From Paracoccaceae bacterium (GTDB lineage Bacteria; Pseudomonadota; Alphaproteobacteria; Rhodobacterales; Rhodobacteraceae): 52,087 nucleotides of DNA. The notes beneath the pieces are model-generated. The model searched no databases. It was not told the DNA's origin and was given only the letters and a program-made list of their open reading frames with translations. Position 1 is the first letter of the stretch; each line of letters starts with the position of its first letter. The position numbers and the translations under genes were made by a program. The stretch spans positions 1 to 52,087 of the forward strand of contig REER01000085.1 of assembly GCA_007694945.1 (NCBI GenBank), given 5' to 3'. Below, piece by piece: positions 18,979 through 27,975 of this stretch.

Positions 18979-19407
18979 GTGGCAGGCCGGATGGAGCTTT
19001 TGAGAGGTGTGGTCCACCCATGGCACCATGATCATTTCGGGCATATGAATGTGCGCCATTACGCGCCCTTCTTCGATGATGCCTGCTATCATATGTGGAC
19101 GCGGCTGGGTCTGGGCTATGCGCGGATGCAGTCCGAGCATGGGGTGCATACGGTCACGGCCGAGGGTAAGACGCGGTTCCTGCGCGAATTGAAGGCAGGC
19201 GATCTGATCGTGATTGATGGGGTAGTGTCGCGGATCGGGACGAAGTCCTGCGTGTTTCATTTGCGCATGCTGAATGCCGATATCGGCATTGTGCACGCGA
19301 CCTATGATGCGGTCGAAGTGTTCTTCGATCCCGAAACACGCCGCTCGGCGCCCATGCCCGATGCCCTGCGAGCGAAACTCGAAACAGGACTAGTGTCGGA
19401 TGAGTGA
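18979..19407 (+). CDS. Acyl-CoA thioesterase, hotdog (4HBT) family
   Basis: 142 residues. GTG 18979 is preferred as the start because GGAGG ends six bases before it. ATG 18991 is the alternative. The hotdog signature HDHFGHMNVRHYAPFFDDA contains the catalytic Asp region of YbgC/FcbC-type thioesterases. A TRFLRELKAGD segment follows, as expected for the central helix and beta strands. It probably cleaves an acyl-CoA in the cytoplasm, and the substrate cannot be told. Its last eight bases overlap the ilvA start. Confidence 0.88.
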   Translation: MAGRMELLRGVVHPWHHDHFGHMNVRHYAPFFDDACYHMWTRLGLGYARMQSEHGVHTVTAEGKTRFLRELKAGDLIVIDGVVSRIGTKSCVFHLRMLNADIGIVHATYDAVEVFFDPETRRSAPMPDALRAKLETGLVSDE

Positions 19408-20647
19408 GTTCGCGCGCGCCGCGCGTGCCTCTTGCGCGGCCATGCGCGCGGTTTTTCCACCGACACCCTTGATGCGCAACGATCACCTGTCCGAGCGGTT
19501 CGGAGCGGATATCTGGCTCAAGCGCGAAGACCTCAGTCCCGTGCGCAGCTACAAGATACGCGGCGCTTTCACCGCCATGCGCAAACGGCTGGATACGGCG
19601 CCTGACCAGCGGCATTTCGTCTGCGCAAGTGCGGGCAATCATGCGCAGGGCGTGGCCTTCGCCTGTCGGCATTTCGGCGTTCAGGGCACGGTCTTCATGC
19701 CGGTGACAACCCCGCAACAAAAGATCATGAAGACCCGCACTTTCGGTGGCGGGCAGATCGAGATCCGACTGGTGGGGGATATCTTTGATCATTCGCTGGC
19801 TGCGGCGCAAGCCTATTGCAAAGAGGCTCGCGCGCACTTCCTCGCGCCCTTCGACGATGATGACGTGATCGAGGGGCAGGCAAGCGTCGCCGTGGAGATG
19901 CTGGCGCAACTTGAACACGAGCCCGACATGGTGGTGTTGCCCGTGGGCGGTGGTGGTCTCGGGGCAGGGATGACGCGATATCTGAGGGAGGCCGAAGTCG
20001 CGACAAAGCTGCGCTATGTCGAACCGTGCGGTGGGGCGAGCCTGGTGGCAGCACTCGCGGCAGGAGAGCCGGTTACGCTCAGCGAGCTTGACAGTTTTGT
20101 AGACGGTGCGTCCGTCGCGCGGATTGGTGAGCGCACCTTCGCGCAGTTGTACAGGACACCACCTGCGCATGTGCTGCTCGCCCCGGAGAACCGGATTTGC
20201 ATAACGATCCTTGAGATGCTGAATGTCGAGGGGATGGTGCTGGAGCCTGCTGGAGCGCTTGCATTGGATGTGCTGCCCCAACTGGAAGAAGAGATCCGGG
20301 GCAAGACTGTGGTCTGCGTCACCTCAGGAGGAAATTTTGATTTTGAACGCCTGCCGGAGGTCAAGGAACGTGCGATGCGCTATCAAGGTACAAAGAAATA
20401 CCTGATGCTGCGTCTGCCGCAGCGGCCAGGTGCTTTGCGCGATTTTCTGGACGTTCTCGGTCCGGCTGATGATATTGCACGATTCGAATACCTGAAGAAA
20501 ACGGCGCGGAATTTCGGCACTGTGCTGATTGGGATCGAGACGGAAGACCCTGCCAATTTCGACGGGCTCTTTAAACGGATGGCCGCACGCGGCTTCACCT
20601 TTACCGACATCACTGATGACGAGGTCATTGCGGGTTTTGTGATCTGA
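19400..20647 (+). CDS. ilvA: Threonine ammonia-lyase (biosynthetic, single ACT-like domain)
   Basis: 415 residues. The PLP Lys is Lys52 in VRSYKIRGAF, with CASAGNHAQG binding phosphate and VGGGGLGAG later. It deaminates threonine to 2-oxobutyrate, the first step of isoleucine synthesis. The C-terminal part (about 335-415, LRLPQRPGALRDFL) is one ACT-like regulatory domain, so this is the short class, about 100 residues shorter than E. coli IlvA. Isoleucine feedback is plausible but not shown. Overlaps the thioesterase gene by eight bases and converges on the Hpt gene 22 bases on. Confidence 0.93.
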   Translation: MSEFARAARASCAAMRAVFPPTPLMRNDHLSERFGADIWLKREDLSPVRSYKIRGAFTAMRKRLDTAPDQRHFVCASAGNHAQGVAFACRHFGVQGTVFMPVTTPQQKIMKTRTFGGGQIEIRLVGDIFDHSLAAAQAYCKEARAHFLAPFDDDDVIEGQASVAVEMLAQLEHEPDMVVLPVGGGGLGAGMTRYLREAEVATKLRYVEPCGGASLVAALAAGEPVTLSELDSFVDGASVARIGERTFAQLYRTPPAHVLLAPENRICITILEMLNVEGMVLEPAGALALDVLPQLEEEIRGKTVVCVTSGGNFDFERLPEVKERAMRYQGTKKYLMLRLPQRPGALRDFLDVLGPADDIARFEYLKKTARNFGTVLIGIETEDPANFDGLFKRMAARGFTFTDITDDEVIAGFVI

Positions 20648-20669
20648 GCGCGTTAAGTTTGGGCTACTA

Positions 20670-21008
20670 TTAAACCTCCATCCCCAGCTTGCTCCGCCAG
20701 TCGCGGCTGAATTCGGCGCAGTCCTTCGGTAGCAACTCCAGAAGAGTGTCGCGTTCGGCCTGTGCCCAATGCCCCTGCTCTGACAGCACCTCACCGCGGG
20801 AGCAGATTGCAGCGATTTCTTCCAGCCCCATATTCAACGCCGCACCCTTGAGAAAGTGAAATTCGGCGCGCATGGCCTCGGGCGTCGTGGCGGCCGCCAG
20901 ACGGTCCTGCCCGGTCACGACTTCTTCCAGAAACACTTCGATGACTTCAGCAAAGCCATCCTCACCAAAGTCATCCCGCAACTCTTCAACGCGTGACCAG
21001 TTGATCAT
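20670..21008 (-). CDS. Hpt-domain phosphotransfer protein
   Basis: 112 residues, nearly all one four-helix Hpt domain. The phospho-His is His51 in FHFLKGAALNMGL, matching the H-x-x-K-G pattern. A stand-alone Hpt protein passes phosphate between response-regulator receivers. It is divergent from the receiver-SpoIIE gene at 21189, with an AT-rich 180-base gap that should hold both promoters. The arrangement suggests the two proteins share a phosphorelay, which is inference from position. Confidence 0.9.
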   Translation of the reverse strand: MINWSRVEELRDDFGEDGFAEVIEVFLEEVVTGQDRLAAATTPEAMRAEFHFLKGAALNMGLEEIAAICSRGEVLSEQGHWAQAERDTLLELLPKDCAEFSRDWRSKLGMEV

Positions 21009-21188
21009 GCCGACCCCTAAAACTCAACATTACTCACAATAGATGCATCTTCTTAAACAGTGCTTATCACAATCTCGAAACCACTGAAAATTTTATGTTT
21101 TCACGAGAGCTTAACGGAAGAATGTCATTATTGGAGGCATGAAAACAGTGCAGTCAGACATGTTATTTCGAGCAGGTGGGAAGGGCAT

Positions 21189-22904
21189 TTGCAACAGGAA
21201 TTTAGACAGACGGAAGCGGCGCGTAGCGTAAGAAAATGCGCCCTGATTGTGGACGATAGCCAGAGCCAGCGAATGGTCTTTGCGCGTCATCTCAGCAAGT
21301 GGGGCTATCACACGACCGAGGCTAGTTCAGGCCTTGAGGCGCTTGAGGCCTGCGAGACGGCCTATTTCGACCTCATCCTCTCGGATTGGATCATGCCCGA
21401 GATGAACGGGCTTGAGTTCTGCCGCGCCTTTCGAGCGTTGGAGCGGGAAGATTACAGTTACTTCATTCTGCTCACAGCGAAGAATGACAAGAATGCCGTG
21501 GCAGAAGGGCTTGACGTCGGAGCAGACGATTTCCTCTCCAAGCCCGTGTCCACGCCGGAATTGCGCGCGCGTATCACTGCGGGTGAGCGGCTTCTGGCGA
21601 AGGAACGCGAGGTCCGGATTGCACGCGGTCGACTCGTGGCGGCAGTCGAGGCGCTGGACGACGGGTTTGTCTATTTCGACGCCGAAGACCGTCTTGTGCT
21701 TGCCAACAGCCGCTATCGCGAACTGTATTCCGAGGTGGCACCGGAAATCATTGAAGGCGCCCGTTTTGCCGATTTGCTCCGTGTCGGTCTGAAACGTGGT
21801 CAGTTTCCCGATGCCGCTGGTCGTGAAGAAGACTGGTTGCAGGAGCGGTTGACCGCGCATCATGCAAGCAAACCTGTGCGCCAAGTGCTCCCTGATGGGC
21901 GCGTACTCCAGATTGTCGACCGCGAGACTGCGGACGGAGGGCGGGTCGGCTTGCGCGTGGATGTGACCGAGTTGCACGAGGCACGAGAGAGCGCGCGCAG
22001 GGCCGAAGCGCGCGCACTTCAGAAGAATGAGAAATTGCGCACAACATTGGCTGAATTGCAGAGCCTTTATGACGCGTTGGACCGAGATCTGATGGAAGCG
22101 CGCCGTCTGCAGCAATCATTGCTTCGAAAACGCGTGCATGCGTTCGAAGGCGCCCATCTGTCGCTATTGCTGCAATCCTCGGGCCATGTCGGGGGTGACA
22201 TGGTGGGGACATTCACCATCTCGGCAACGCGGATTGGGGTCTATTCCATCGATGTCGCCGGACATGGCGTGGCTGCTGCAATGCTGGGCGCGCGGATCGT
22301 GGGGCTGTTCGCGGGTGTCGAGCATAATCAGAACATCGCGCTCTCTCGCGACCCGGCGACGGGCCGTGTATCAGCTTGTGCACCGCATGAAGTGGCTCTG
22401 CGAATGAATGATCTCATGTTCGAAGAAATCGACACGGAGTCCTATCTCACCATTGGCTACGCTGATATTGACCTGCATTCCGGCATGGTGCGGCTGGTGC
22501 AGGCAGGCCACCCGCATCCACTGATCCAGCGCAAGGATGGTCGAGTGGAGTTTCTTGGGAGCGGGGGCCTGCCGATCGGGCTCGTACCCAATGCAGCTTA
22601 CGTCACGATAGAGGCGAGGCTCCAGCCAGGAGACAGGCTGTTCCTCTACACAGACGGCATCACGGAATGCGCCAATGTAGCGGGTGAGGAATTTGGCGAA
22701 GATCGGCTGGAAGCCGCCTTGCACAAGCTCGCCCAGGCGCGCGGCGCGGACCTTCTTGACGCCCTGAAGTGGGAGTTGACCACTTGGGCCGGGAGAGAAG
22801 AATTCGCCGATGATGTTTCGGGCGCATTGTTCGAATTCGACACTCCACAAACCCCTTCTTCGACCGAGCCACGCTACTATCGAGGGGTGCTTTTCACAGA
22901 ATAG
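21189..22904 (+). CDS. Response regulator - PAS-like - SpoIIE (PP2C) phosphatase
   Basis: 571 residues from TTG 21189, which follows GGGAAGGG. ATG 21060 is in frame but would add 43 unrelated-looking residues. The receiver domain (about 15-135) has Asp22/23, the phospho-acceptor Asp66 in LSDWIMPEMNG, Thr96 and Lys118. A PAS-like segment (about 145-270) and a coiled coil (about 270-320) lead to a PP2C/SpoIIE phosphatase (about 325-560) with GGDMVG, DVAGHGVAAAML, LYTDGITE and DDVSGAL, so all metal Asp residues are present. Such RsbU-type proteins dephosphorylate anti-sigma-factor antagonists. No STAS or anti-sigma gene is in the window. The Hpt gene is divergent. Confidence 0.9.
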   Translation: MQQEFRQTEAARSVRKCALIVDDSQSQRMVFARHLSKWGYHTTEASSGLEALEACETAYFDLILSDWIMPEMNGLEFCRAFRALEREDYSYFILLTAKNDKNAVAEGLDVGADDFLSKPVSTPELRARITAGERLLAKEREVRIARGRLVAAVEALDDGFVYFDAEDRLVLANSRYRELYSEVAPEIIEGARFADLLRVGLKRGQFPDAAGREEDWLQERLTAHHASKPVRQVLPDGRVLQIVDRETADGGRVGLRVDVTELHEARESARRAEARALQKNEKLRTTLAELQSLYDALDRDLMEARRLQQSLLRKRVHAFEGAHLSLLLQSSGHVGGDMVGTFTISATRIGVYSIDVAGHGVAAAMLGARIVGLFAGVEHNQNIALSRDPATGRVSACAPHEVALRMNDLMFEEIDTESYLTIGYADIDLHSGMVRLVQAGHPHPLIQRKDGRVEFLGSGGLPIGLVPNAAYVTIEARLQPGDRLFLYTDGITECANVAGEEFGEDRLEAALHKLAQARGADLLDALKWELTTWAGREEFADDVSGALFEFDTPQTPSSTEPRYYRGVLFTE

Positions 22905-23228
22905 GGTGCCCTGGCCACCTTTCTGACAGACAAGCGGCCCGTCAAAAAGACCTCTGTACTACGAGCGGATAGACGCCACGCCCGGGGTATTCCCTGACCC
23001 CAACACACGCGTTTTCGACTTGCAGTGCAGGTGGTTCAATGCGGCCGTCCGCAGACCGACGGGGCCCACAGAACGGCGCGAATAACGCAGCGGCCTCTTT
23101 CCTTGAACGTTCGCATGTATTGGCGGCTCGTTAGGACGAGGTCGAATCATAGGCGACTCTCTGCCTTGTGTTGCCAGCGTGATCAGATCTGTGCTTCCGC
23201 ACTCTGCGAAATGCGTTATTTAGCACTT
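22905..23228. other. 324-base region without a recognised gene, upstream of lolA
   Basis: No frame on either strand looks coding, although the lolA frame stays open back to 23025. The base composition is GC-rich and includes several short complementary stretches. I compared it by eye with 4.5S, tmRNA, RNase P and 6S RNA hallmarks and found no convincing match. It should contain the lolA promoter, but no clear boxes could be assigned. Confidence 0.4.
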
Positions 23229-23834
23229 ATGATGATATCACGACGAACCCTGGTCTTTGCTATTCCCGCTCTGCTGTTGGCCCGCCCCGGTTTTGCCGAG
23301 GCGATACCGCTGTCCGAGATTTCACGATACTTCAACAGTTTCACCACCGCAGAAGGAGAGTTTACCCAGATCAACCCGGATGGCAGCCTCTCGACAGGGC
23401 GCATCTTCATTCGCCGTCCCGGTCGTGTCCGGTTCGAATATGACCCGCCGGAGCGGTCGCTGGTGATGGCAGGTGGCGGACAAGTTGCCATTTTTGACCA
23501 GCGTTCCAATCAGGGGCCGAACCAGTATCCACTACGCCAGACGCCGCTGAACCTCATTCTGGAGCGCAATGTCGATTTTGCCAATCGCCGTATGGTGGTC
23601 GGACATTCGAGTGATGGCACCACTACCACTGTGGTCGCCCAGGACCCCGAGAACCCGCAATACGGCTCAATCCGGCTGATCTTTTCGGCGAATCCGACCG
23701 AATTGCGCCAATGGGTAATCCGCGATGACACCGGCGCCGAGACGACAGTGATCCTTGGTAACATGCAATTTGGCGGCGATTTGTCAGCGCGGCTGTTCAA
23801 CATCACGGCAGAAACGGAGTCCCGCCGGCGTTAA
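23229..23834 (+). CDS. lolA: LolA-family outer-membrane lipoprotein carrier
   Basis: 201 residues from ATG 23229. ATG 23211 and 23232 are also possible. A signal peptide (MMISRRTLVFAIPALLLARPGFA, cut after AEA or nearby) sends it to the periplasm. The mature part has the LolA pattern: FTTAEGEFTQINPDGS, then SLSTGRIFIRRPGRVRFEY and PPERSLVMAGGGQVAIFD, which forms the concave beta sheet carrying lipoproteins from LolCDE to the outer membrane. Length is normal. It is followed after 28 bases by a small membrane-protein gene of unknown role. Confidence 0.92.
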   Translation: MMISRRTLVFAIPALLLARPGFAEAIPLSEISRYFNSFTTAEGEFTQINPDGSLSTGRIFIRRPGRVRFEYDPPERSLVMAGGGQVAIFDQRSNQGPNQYPLRQTPLNLILERNVDFANRRMVVGHSSDGTTTTVVAQDPENPQYGSIRLIFSANPTELRQWVIRDDTGAETTVILGNMQFGGDLSARLFNITAETESRRR

Positions 23835-23862
23835 GGCGGTTCCCGCTTGATGCGGTAGGTAA

Positions 23863-24567
23863 ATGCGCCATTTCTCAGGAATGTTTATCCTGAGCCCCGA
23901 GACAGTGCTCAACCGTGATGCGCTCCAGATCCGCTGGGTGCCGCGCAAATACATGCGGCTGGTTACGCTCTGGCCGCGCGGCGGTGGCTGGCGGCTCTGG
24001 TTGCGGGTGATCTTCGAGCGCGAGGTGCTGCGCTATTCGTTGACGCTGCTGCCCTTCGTCGTTGCTGCGTTAATCTGGCGAGACTACGCCGTTGCTATCG
24101 CACAAGCGCCGATCCCGATGTTGATTGTAATCTATCTGGTCGAGTCGCGAGTCCTTCGCGTCAATCCTGATCGGCGTGGCGCTCTTGTCTCGGATGTCGA
24201 AGCCGAGGCTGGGTTGGATACGCTGCGCGCCCGCGCGCGGCGCCTGCTCGGGCGAATCGCAGCCGGGCGCGGGCTAAGCTCGGGCAGGTTGCATCTGGTG
24301 ATCGAACAGTCGGACCTATTGCGGGTGCCACCGTTGACGATGGTTTCGGTTCAGTCCGACGAGGGTCCGGAATTGCTGGCGCTTGACGCGGCCGAACGGG
24401 CGATGCTGCACGATGAGCTCTTCGCCCCGCCTATGACTGAACGTGCCTTGCAGCATATCGGTATGGCAAAGCGGATCGAGGTTCATGATCTGACCTTTGA
24501 CCCTGCCACAGTCTCTGCCCATGCACGGATGGCGGCGCTCATGGCCGAACGCTCAGCGCGCCAGTGA
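23863..24567 (+). CDS. Conserved-looking membrane protein of unknown function
   Basis: 234 residues, not recognised. An N-terminal region with basic and aromatic residues (FILSPETVLNRDALQIRW) is followed by two close hydrophobic segments (about 58-72 and 77-93) that would form a membrane hairpin, then a cytoplasmic-looking C-terminal half (about 100-234) rich in Arg, Ala and Leu. No enzyme motif is visible. ATG 23863 is used, and ATG 23881 is a possible alternative. It follows lolA closely and may be cotranscribed. Its last 15 bases overlap the 3' end of the convergent VWA gene. Confidence 0.75.
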   Translation: MRHFSGMFILSPETVLNRDALQIRWVPRKYMRLVTLWPRGGGWRLWLRVIFEREVLRYSLTLLPFVVAALIWRDYAVAIAQAPIPMLIVIYLVESRVLRVNPDRRGALVSDVEAEAGLDTLRARARRLLGRIAAGRGLSSGRLHLVIEQSDLLRVPPLTMVSVQSDEGPELLALDAAERAMLHDELFAPPMTERALQHIGMAKRIEVHDLTFDPATVSAHARMAALMAERSARQ

Positions 24568-25818
24568 CAGGATGTGCCCGAAGGGCGGAGAGGGTGGTTC
24601 GGGCGCGGGGCTGGCCCAGATTGTCTTGAGCCGCCGCGGGGTAGGACCGAAGGGGCCGTCGAGATCGCTCAGCACAACAAGCGCCGAGGGGGTAAGCTCC
24701 GCAGCACGGGCGATGACCGGGCGAAAATCGGTGCCACCGCCTTCCGGCAAGGTAAGTGTTTCGAGGGCAGCGCGAGCGCGGTCGGATGAGAGCACCATTT
24801 CGTCGCGGATGCCCTCGTCAAAAATAAGCAGCCTGAGTTCCGCCTGCATTCGCCGCGTAATCCCGATGATCTCGGCCATGAACAGCCTCAGCGTCACCGG
24901 CGCTATGGAGCCTGAACAATCGAGCGCGACCACAAGGCGCGGTTGCGCCACGGGTGCACATTGGCGCGGTTGCCATGGCGGCAGGGACTCCGCCGCCGCC
25001 TGGGCGGCGCCGGCCTGCGCCATCCAGCGGGCCGACGGGCGCGCGGGATTGGCTGTGGGTCGCGGGAGTGCTGCCTGCAACAGAAGGCGCCGCAGGATGA
25101 GCTCCCATGGGACCTGGGGTTTGGGCAGATCGCCCAGCGACGCCCCGAGCGCCCCGAGCCCCACGCCAGCGGTCCGCCCTGCCGCCATGGCACGTGCCAT
25201 ATGCGCCTGCCAATCGCCCGTGTCGAACCCATCGGGTGCGCCTGCTTGCTCGGTGTCGCCTTGCTCTGGCGAAAGGTCTGGCGCGAAGCCCTGCCCATGC
25301 GCGTGCTCGCGCACGGCTCCAGGGCGCCTGCCCCGGCCCCCGCTGCTCTCGCAGCGTTGCAACTGGTGATAGAGCCGCTCGGAATCCCATGCAGCGAGAA
25401 CCTGCTCTGGTGGGGCCGGTTGCCCAAGCGCGCCCAGCAGGCCCGAGAGCGTCAGCGCAGGCCGAGGCAGAGCATGGCCTGCGCGCAATACTGCCTCGTT
25501 CACGATGGCATCGCAGGCCATTTGCCAGAGGTCAGGCTCAAAATCCGGTCCCAACCGCTCGGCCATAGCTTCCATCCTGCGCGAATGCTGCAGCGCGACA
25601 TGCAGGATGTGATGCCCTGAGACCCCGATTTGCAGATGCAAGGGCAGGGCAGCGAAATCCGCGCCATAGCGGATTTCGCTGCCCTGCGTTTCGGCCAATG
25701 TCGTGGTCTTTGAATCGCGATGGTGACACCAGAGCGAAAGCGTCGCCAGCGCCGGGTCGCATTCGGTCAGCGCCTGTAGCGCCGGGCTCGCGCGCGTGGA
25801 GTGGCGTTGATCAGCCAA
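24553..25818 (-). CDS. VWA-domain protein with zincin-like N-terminal domain (DUF2201/CoxE type)
   Basis: 421 residues from TTG 25818, which overlaps the MoxR gene by eight bases. ATG 25845 and 25854 are in frame and would overlap it further. The C-terminal half is a von Willebrand A domain with the metal site D-x-S-x-S in ALDCSGS, a Thr in GGGTDFRP and Asp in LSDLDG. The N-terminal half resembles the metallopeptidase-like domain often fused to it, but the usual H-E-x-x-H site reads GHHILHVALQH, with His in place of the catalytic Glu. A basic, Ala/Gly-rich linker separates the two. With the neighbouring MoxR ATPase it forms the common MoxR-VWA pair that acts as a chaperone for cofactor or complex assembly. 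Confidence 0.87.
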   Translation of the reverse strand: MADQRHSTRASPALQALTECDPALATLSLWCHHRDSKTTTLAETQGSEIRYGADFAALPLHLQIGVSGHHILHVALQHSRRMEAMAERLGPDFEPDLWQMACDAIVNEAVLRAGHALPRPALTLSGLLGALGQPAPPEQVLAAWDSERLYHQLQRCESSGGRGRRPGAVREHAHGQGFAPDLSPEQGDTEQAGAPDGFDTGDWQAHMARAMAAGRTAGVGLGALGASLGDLPKPQVPWELILRRLLLQAALPRPTANPARPSARWMAQAGAAQAAAESLPPWQPRQCAPVAQPRLVVALDCSGSIAPVTLRLFMAEIIGITRRMQAELRLLIFDEGIRDEMVLSSDRARAALETLTLPEGGGTDFRPVIARAAELTPSALVVLSDLDGPFGPTPRRLKTIWASPAPEPPSPPFGHILSLAR

Positions 25819-26923
25819 GGCCCGCTGCCTCGCGCTCGGCGGCATATTCTGCATAGGTCGGTGAGTTCAGAAACACCTCTTCCCAGCCTTGTTCCAGCGC
25901 CTTGGCCAGCAATAACTCGAACCCATGCGTGCCAAGCTCGGCCAGCGGCATGGCGTTGAAGGGCGCGCCGCGCTTTGCGCCAAGATCACGGAATTCAGCC
26001 ATGATCTCGATAATCGCAGGCAGAGTCTCGGCCTCGGCGCGTGTGATCAGTGCAAAGACCAGCGCAGTCATGCCATGCAGCGATGCAGGGTAGAGCGACA
26101 GTCTGTTCCCTGACTGCGCCTCAAGCATGGCTTCGACCTGAACAGTTGCTGCAATCTCTTCCGAGATCAGCCGGAACTCCGCCGCGACAGCTTCACCGAG
26201 CACACCAGCGATCGCGAGGTTGCGTAACTCACGATTCGGTATCGCAGTCATGATCTGAGACACCCGCGCCCAAGAGCGTGGCGTGCAGGCAATCATCTCA
26301 CCGCGCCGCAATGCCTCTTCCGTGGTGTCGAGGGCCTCGGGCCGTGTGCGGATGAAGGCGATCACGGCAGGGTCGAGCGCATGGGGCAAGGCATAGTTTT
26401 TCAACCAGTCCTCGGCGTTTGCCGAAAGCCGCAGATGGATCAGCCGGTCTGAGAGCGCAGTGCCCATCTCATAGGCGATGGCCCCATCCTCGACCATATT
26501 GCCCGCCGCGACGACGAAACAGCTTGCAGGCAGCCGGTGGCGCCCGACGCGGCGTTCCTGCAACAGGCCATAGACCGTGGGCTGCAGCTGTGGCGGGGCT
26601 GCGGTCAGCTCGTCAAGAAAGAGCACCGAGGGCGTGGCCGGGTCGTCGGGCAGGTCTTCGGGGCGGAACCAGATGGTGCGCTGCGCCTCCATGTCGAAAA
26701 AGGGCAGACCGCGCAGGTCCTGTGGCTCGATCGTGGTCAGGCGCAGGTCATACAGCCGCGCCCCGATCCGGTCGGCCAGCGCCTGCACGATCTCGGTCTT
26801 GCCAATGCCGGGGCGGCCATGCAGCATCCAGCTTGCGCAAAGCCCGCCTTCGGTCTGCGCCTGCCAACCGGCGAGCAACAGATCGTAGGCCTGCCCGGTG
26901 GGGATATTCGGTGCGTTGACCAT
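25811..26923 (-). CDS. MoxR-type AAA+ ATPase
   Basis: 370 residues from ATG 26923 (MVNAPNIPTGQ). A GTG at 26932 would add three. Walker A is GRPGIGKTE (about 41-49), Walker B LFLDELTAAPPQLQP with the sensor-I Asn in VVAAGN. An arginine-finger region follows in ALSDRLIHLRL. MoxR ATPases work with VWA proteins to mature target complexes, and the VWA partner is the next gene (25818-24553). No obvious client gene (such as a dehydrogenase) is next to the pair, so the target is unknown. A leader gap of about 180 bases precedes it. Confidence 0.9.
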   Translation of the reverse strand: MVNAPNIPTGQAYDLLLAGWQAQTEGGLCASWMLHGRPGIGKTEIVQALADRIGARLYDLRLTTIEPQDLRGLPFFDMEAQRTIWFRPEDLPDDPATPSVLFLDELTAAPPQLQPTVYGLLQERRVGRHRLPASCFVVAAGNMVEDGAIAYEMGTALSDRLIHLRLSANAEDWLKNYALPHALDPAVIAFIRTRPEALDTTEEALRRGEMIACTPRSWARVSQIMTAIPNRELRNLAIAGVLGEAVAAEFRLISEEIAATVQVEAMLEAQSGNRLSLYPASLHGMTALVFALITRAEAETLPAIIEIMAEFRDLGAKRGAPFNAMPLAELGTHGFELLLAKALEQGWEEVFLNSPTYAEYAAEREAAGLG

Positions 26924-27105
26924 GTTTTTCACGTCTTGACTTCGATAGGGAATAACATGGCCCGAGCCAGCGTTCCGGCAAGCCTGAACACCTCAACGGG
27001 AACCAATCCGATAGCTTGGCGAAGCGCCAAGACTAAACATCTGAGCGGTCCTTGCTGCAACTCAATCTGTTGCTGCAGATAGCGTAATTCGAAAACGAGA
27101 AGCGC

Positions 27106-27975
27106 TCATCGCGGTGCGACCCGCGCGCGCCAGAGCGTGAACAGCCCGGCCCCGACAACCACAGCGGCCCCGAGCATGACATTGGCGCGAAGCGCCTCGG
27201 CAAAGACCAACACCCCGAGCGCCGCGGCGAACGGCAGTTGCAGATAAGCAAAGGGCTGGACAGCGCTGGCCTCGGCCACCTCATAGGCGCGGATCAGCAG
27301 GAAATGACTGAACGCCGAGGTTGCGCATAGCAACGCCATCCAGATCCAGTCCCCCTGCGCCATGGGCTCCCAGAACCAGATGCCGACCGCTGTCATTGCG
27401 ACCGCGCCTGAAACACCTGTCCAGAAAAAACTGACTGCAGCACTGTCCTGCCGCGCGACGTAGCGTGTTAGCAGGCCATACAGCGCAAACATGAAGGCGG
27501 CCAATAGCGGGATCAGCGCGGCCGGCTGAAATACCCCAAACCCCGGCTGCAGGATAATCAGAACGCCGATAAACCCGATCGCGATCGCCACCCAGCGCCG
27601 CCATCCGACCTGTTCGCCAAGGATTGGGCCGGACAGGGCTGCGATCAGCAGCGGATAGGCTGCAAAGACCGCGTGGCTCTCGACCAGCCCGAGGATGACA
27701 AAAGCCGTCACCATCACACAGACCTCCGCCGCAAGCAGAACGCCCCGGAATACCTGCAAAGGCAGTTGTTTCGTAGCGACTGCTGCGCGCAGGCCGCCCG
27801 CTTTGCGGGCGGCGACCACGATCACGAAACTGGCGAAAAACCAGTAGCGGATCATGATGATCATGAAGACATTGTATTCGCGCGCGAGATGCTGCGAGAG
27901 CCCGTCCTGCATCGCAAAGACAAAGGCAGTCGCTGTCATCAGCCAGATGCCCAGCGTGTTGTTTTGCGGGCTCAT
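27106..27975 (-). CDS. DMT-family (EamA) transporter
   Basis: 289 residues from ATG 27975, which overlaps the mnmD stop (ATGA). Ten membrane helices in two EamA repeats are readable, for example LGIWLMTATAFVFAMQDGLSQ, the ILGLVESHAVFAAYPLLIAALSG stretch of the first repeat, and YEVAEASAVQPFAYLQLPFAAALG of the second. Such transporters export metabolites or amino acids from the cytoplasm, and the substrate is not predictable. Placement behind mnmD is probably operonic. Confidence 0.9.
   Translation of the reverse strand: MSPQNNTLGIWLMTATAFVFAMQDGLSQHLAREYNVFMIIMIRYWFFASFVIVVAARKAGGLRAAVATKQLPLQVFRGVLLAAEVCVMVTAFVILGLVESHAVFAAYPLLIAALSGPILGEQVGWRRWVAIAIGFIGVLIILQPGFGVFQPAALIPLLAAFMFALYGLLTRYVARQDSAAVSFFWTGVSGAVAMTAVGIWFWEPMAQGDWIWMALLCATSAFSHFLLIRAYEVAEASAVQPFAYLQLPFAAALGVLVFAEALRANVMLGAAVVVGAGLFTLWRARVAPR

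Noticed and set aside
21139-21231. 30-codon frame just before the SpoIIE gene, with GGAGG right before its ATG
   Set aside because: The GGAGG is only one base from the ATG, too close to work well, and the peptide has no recognisable features. A leader peptide cannot be excluded.
22905-23228. 6S, 4.5S, tmRNA or RNase P RNA
   Set aside because: None of the conserved core sequences I know (for example GGAAGCAGCC of 4.5S RNA) occur in it.
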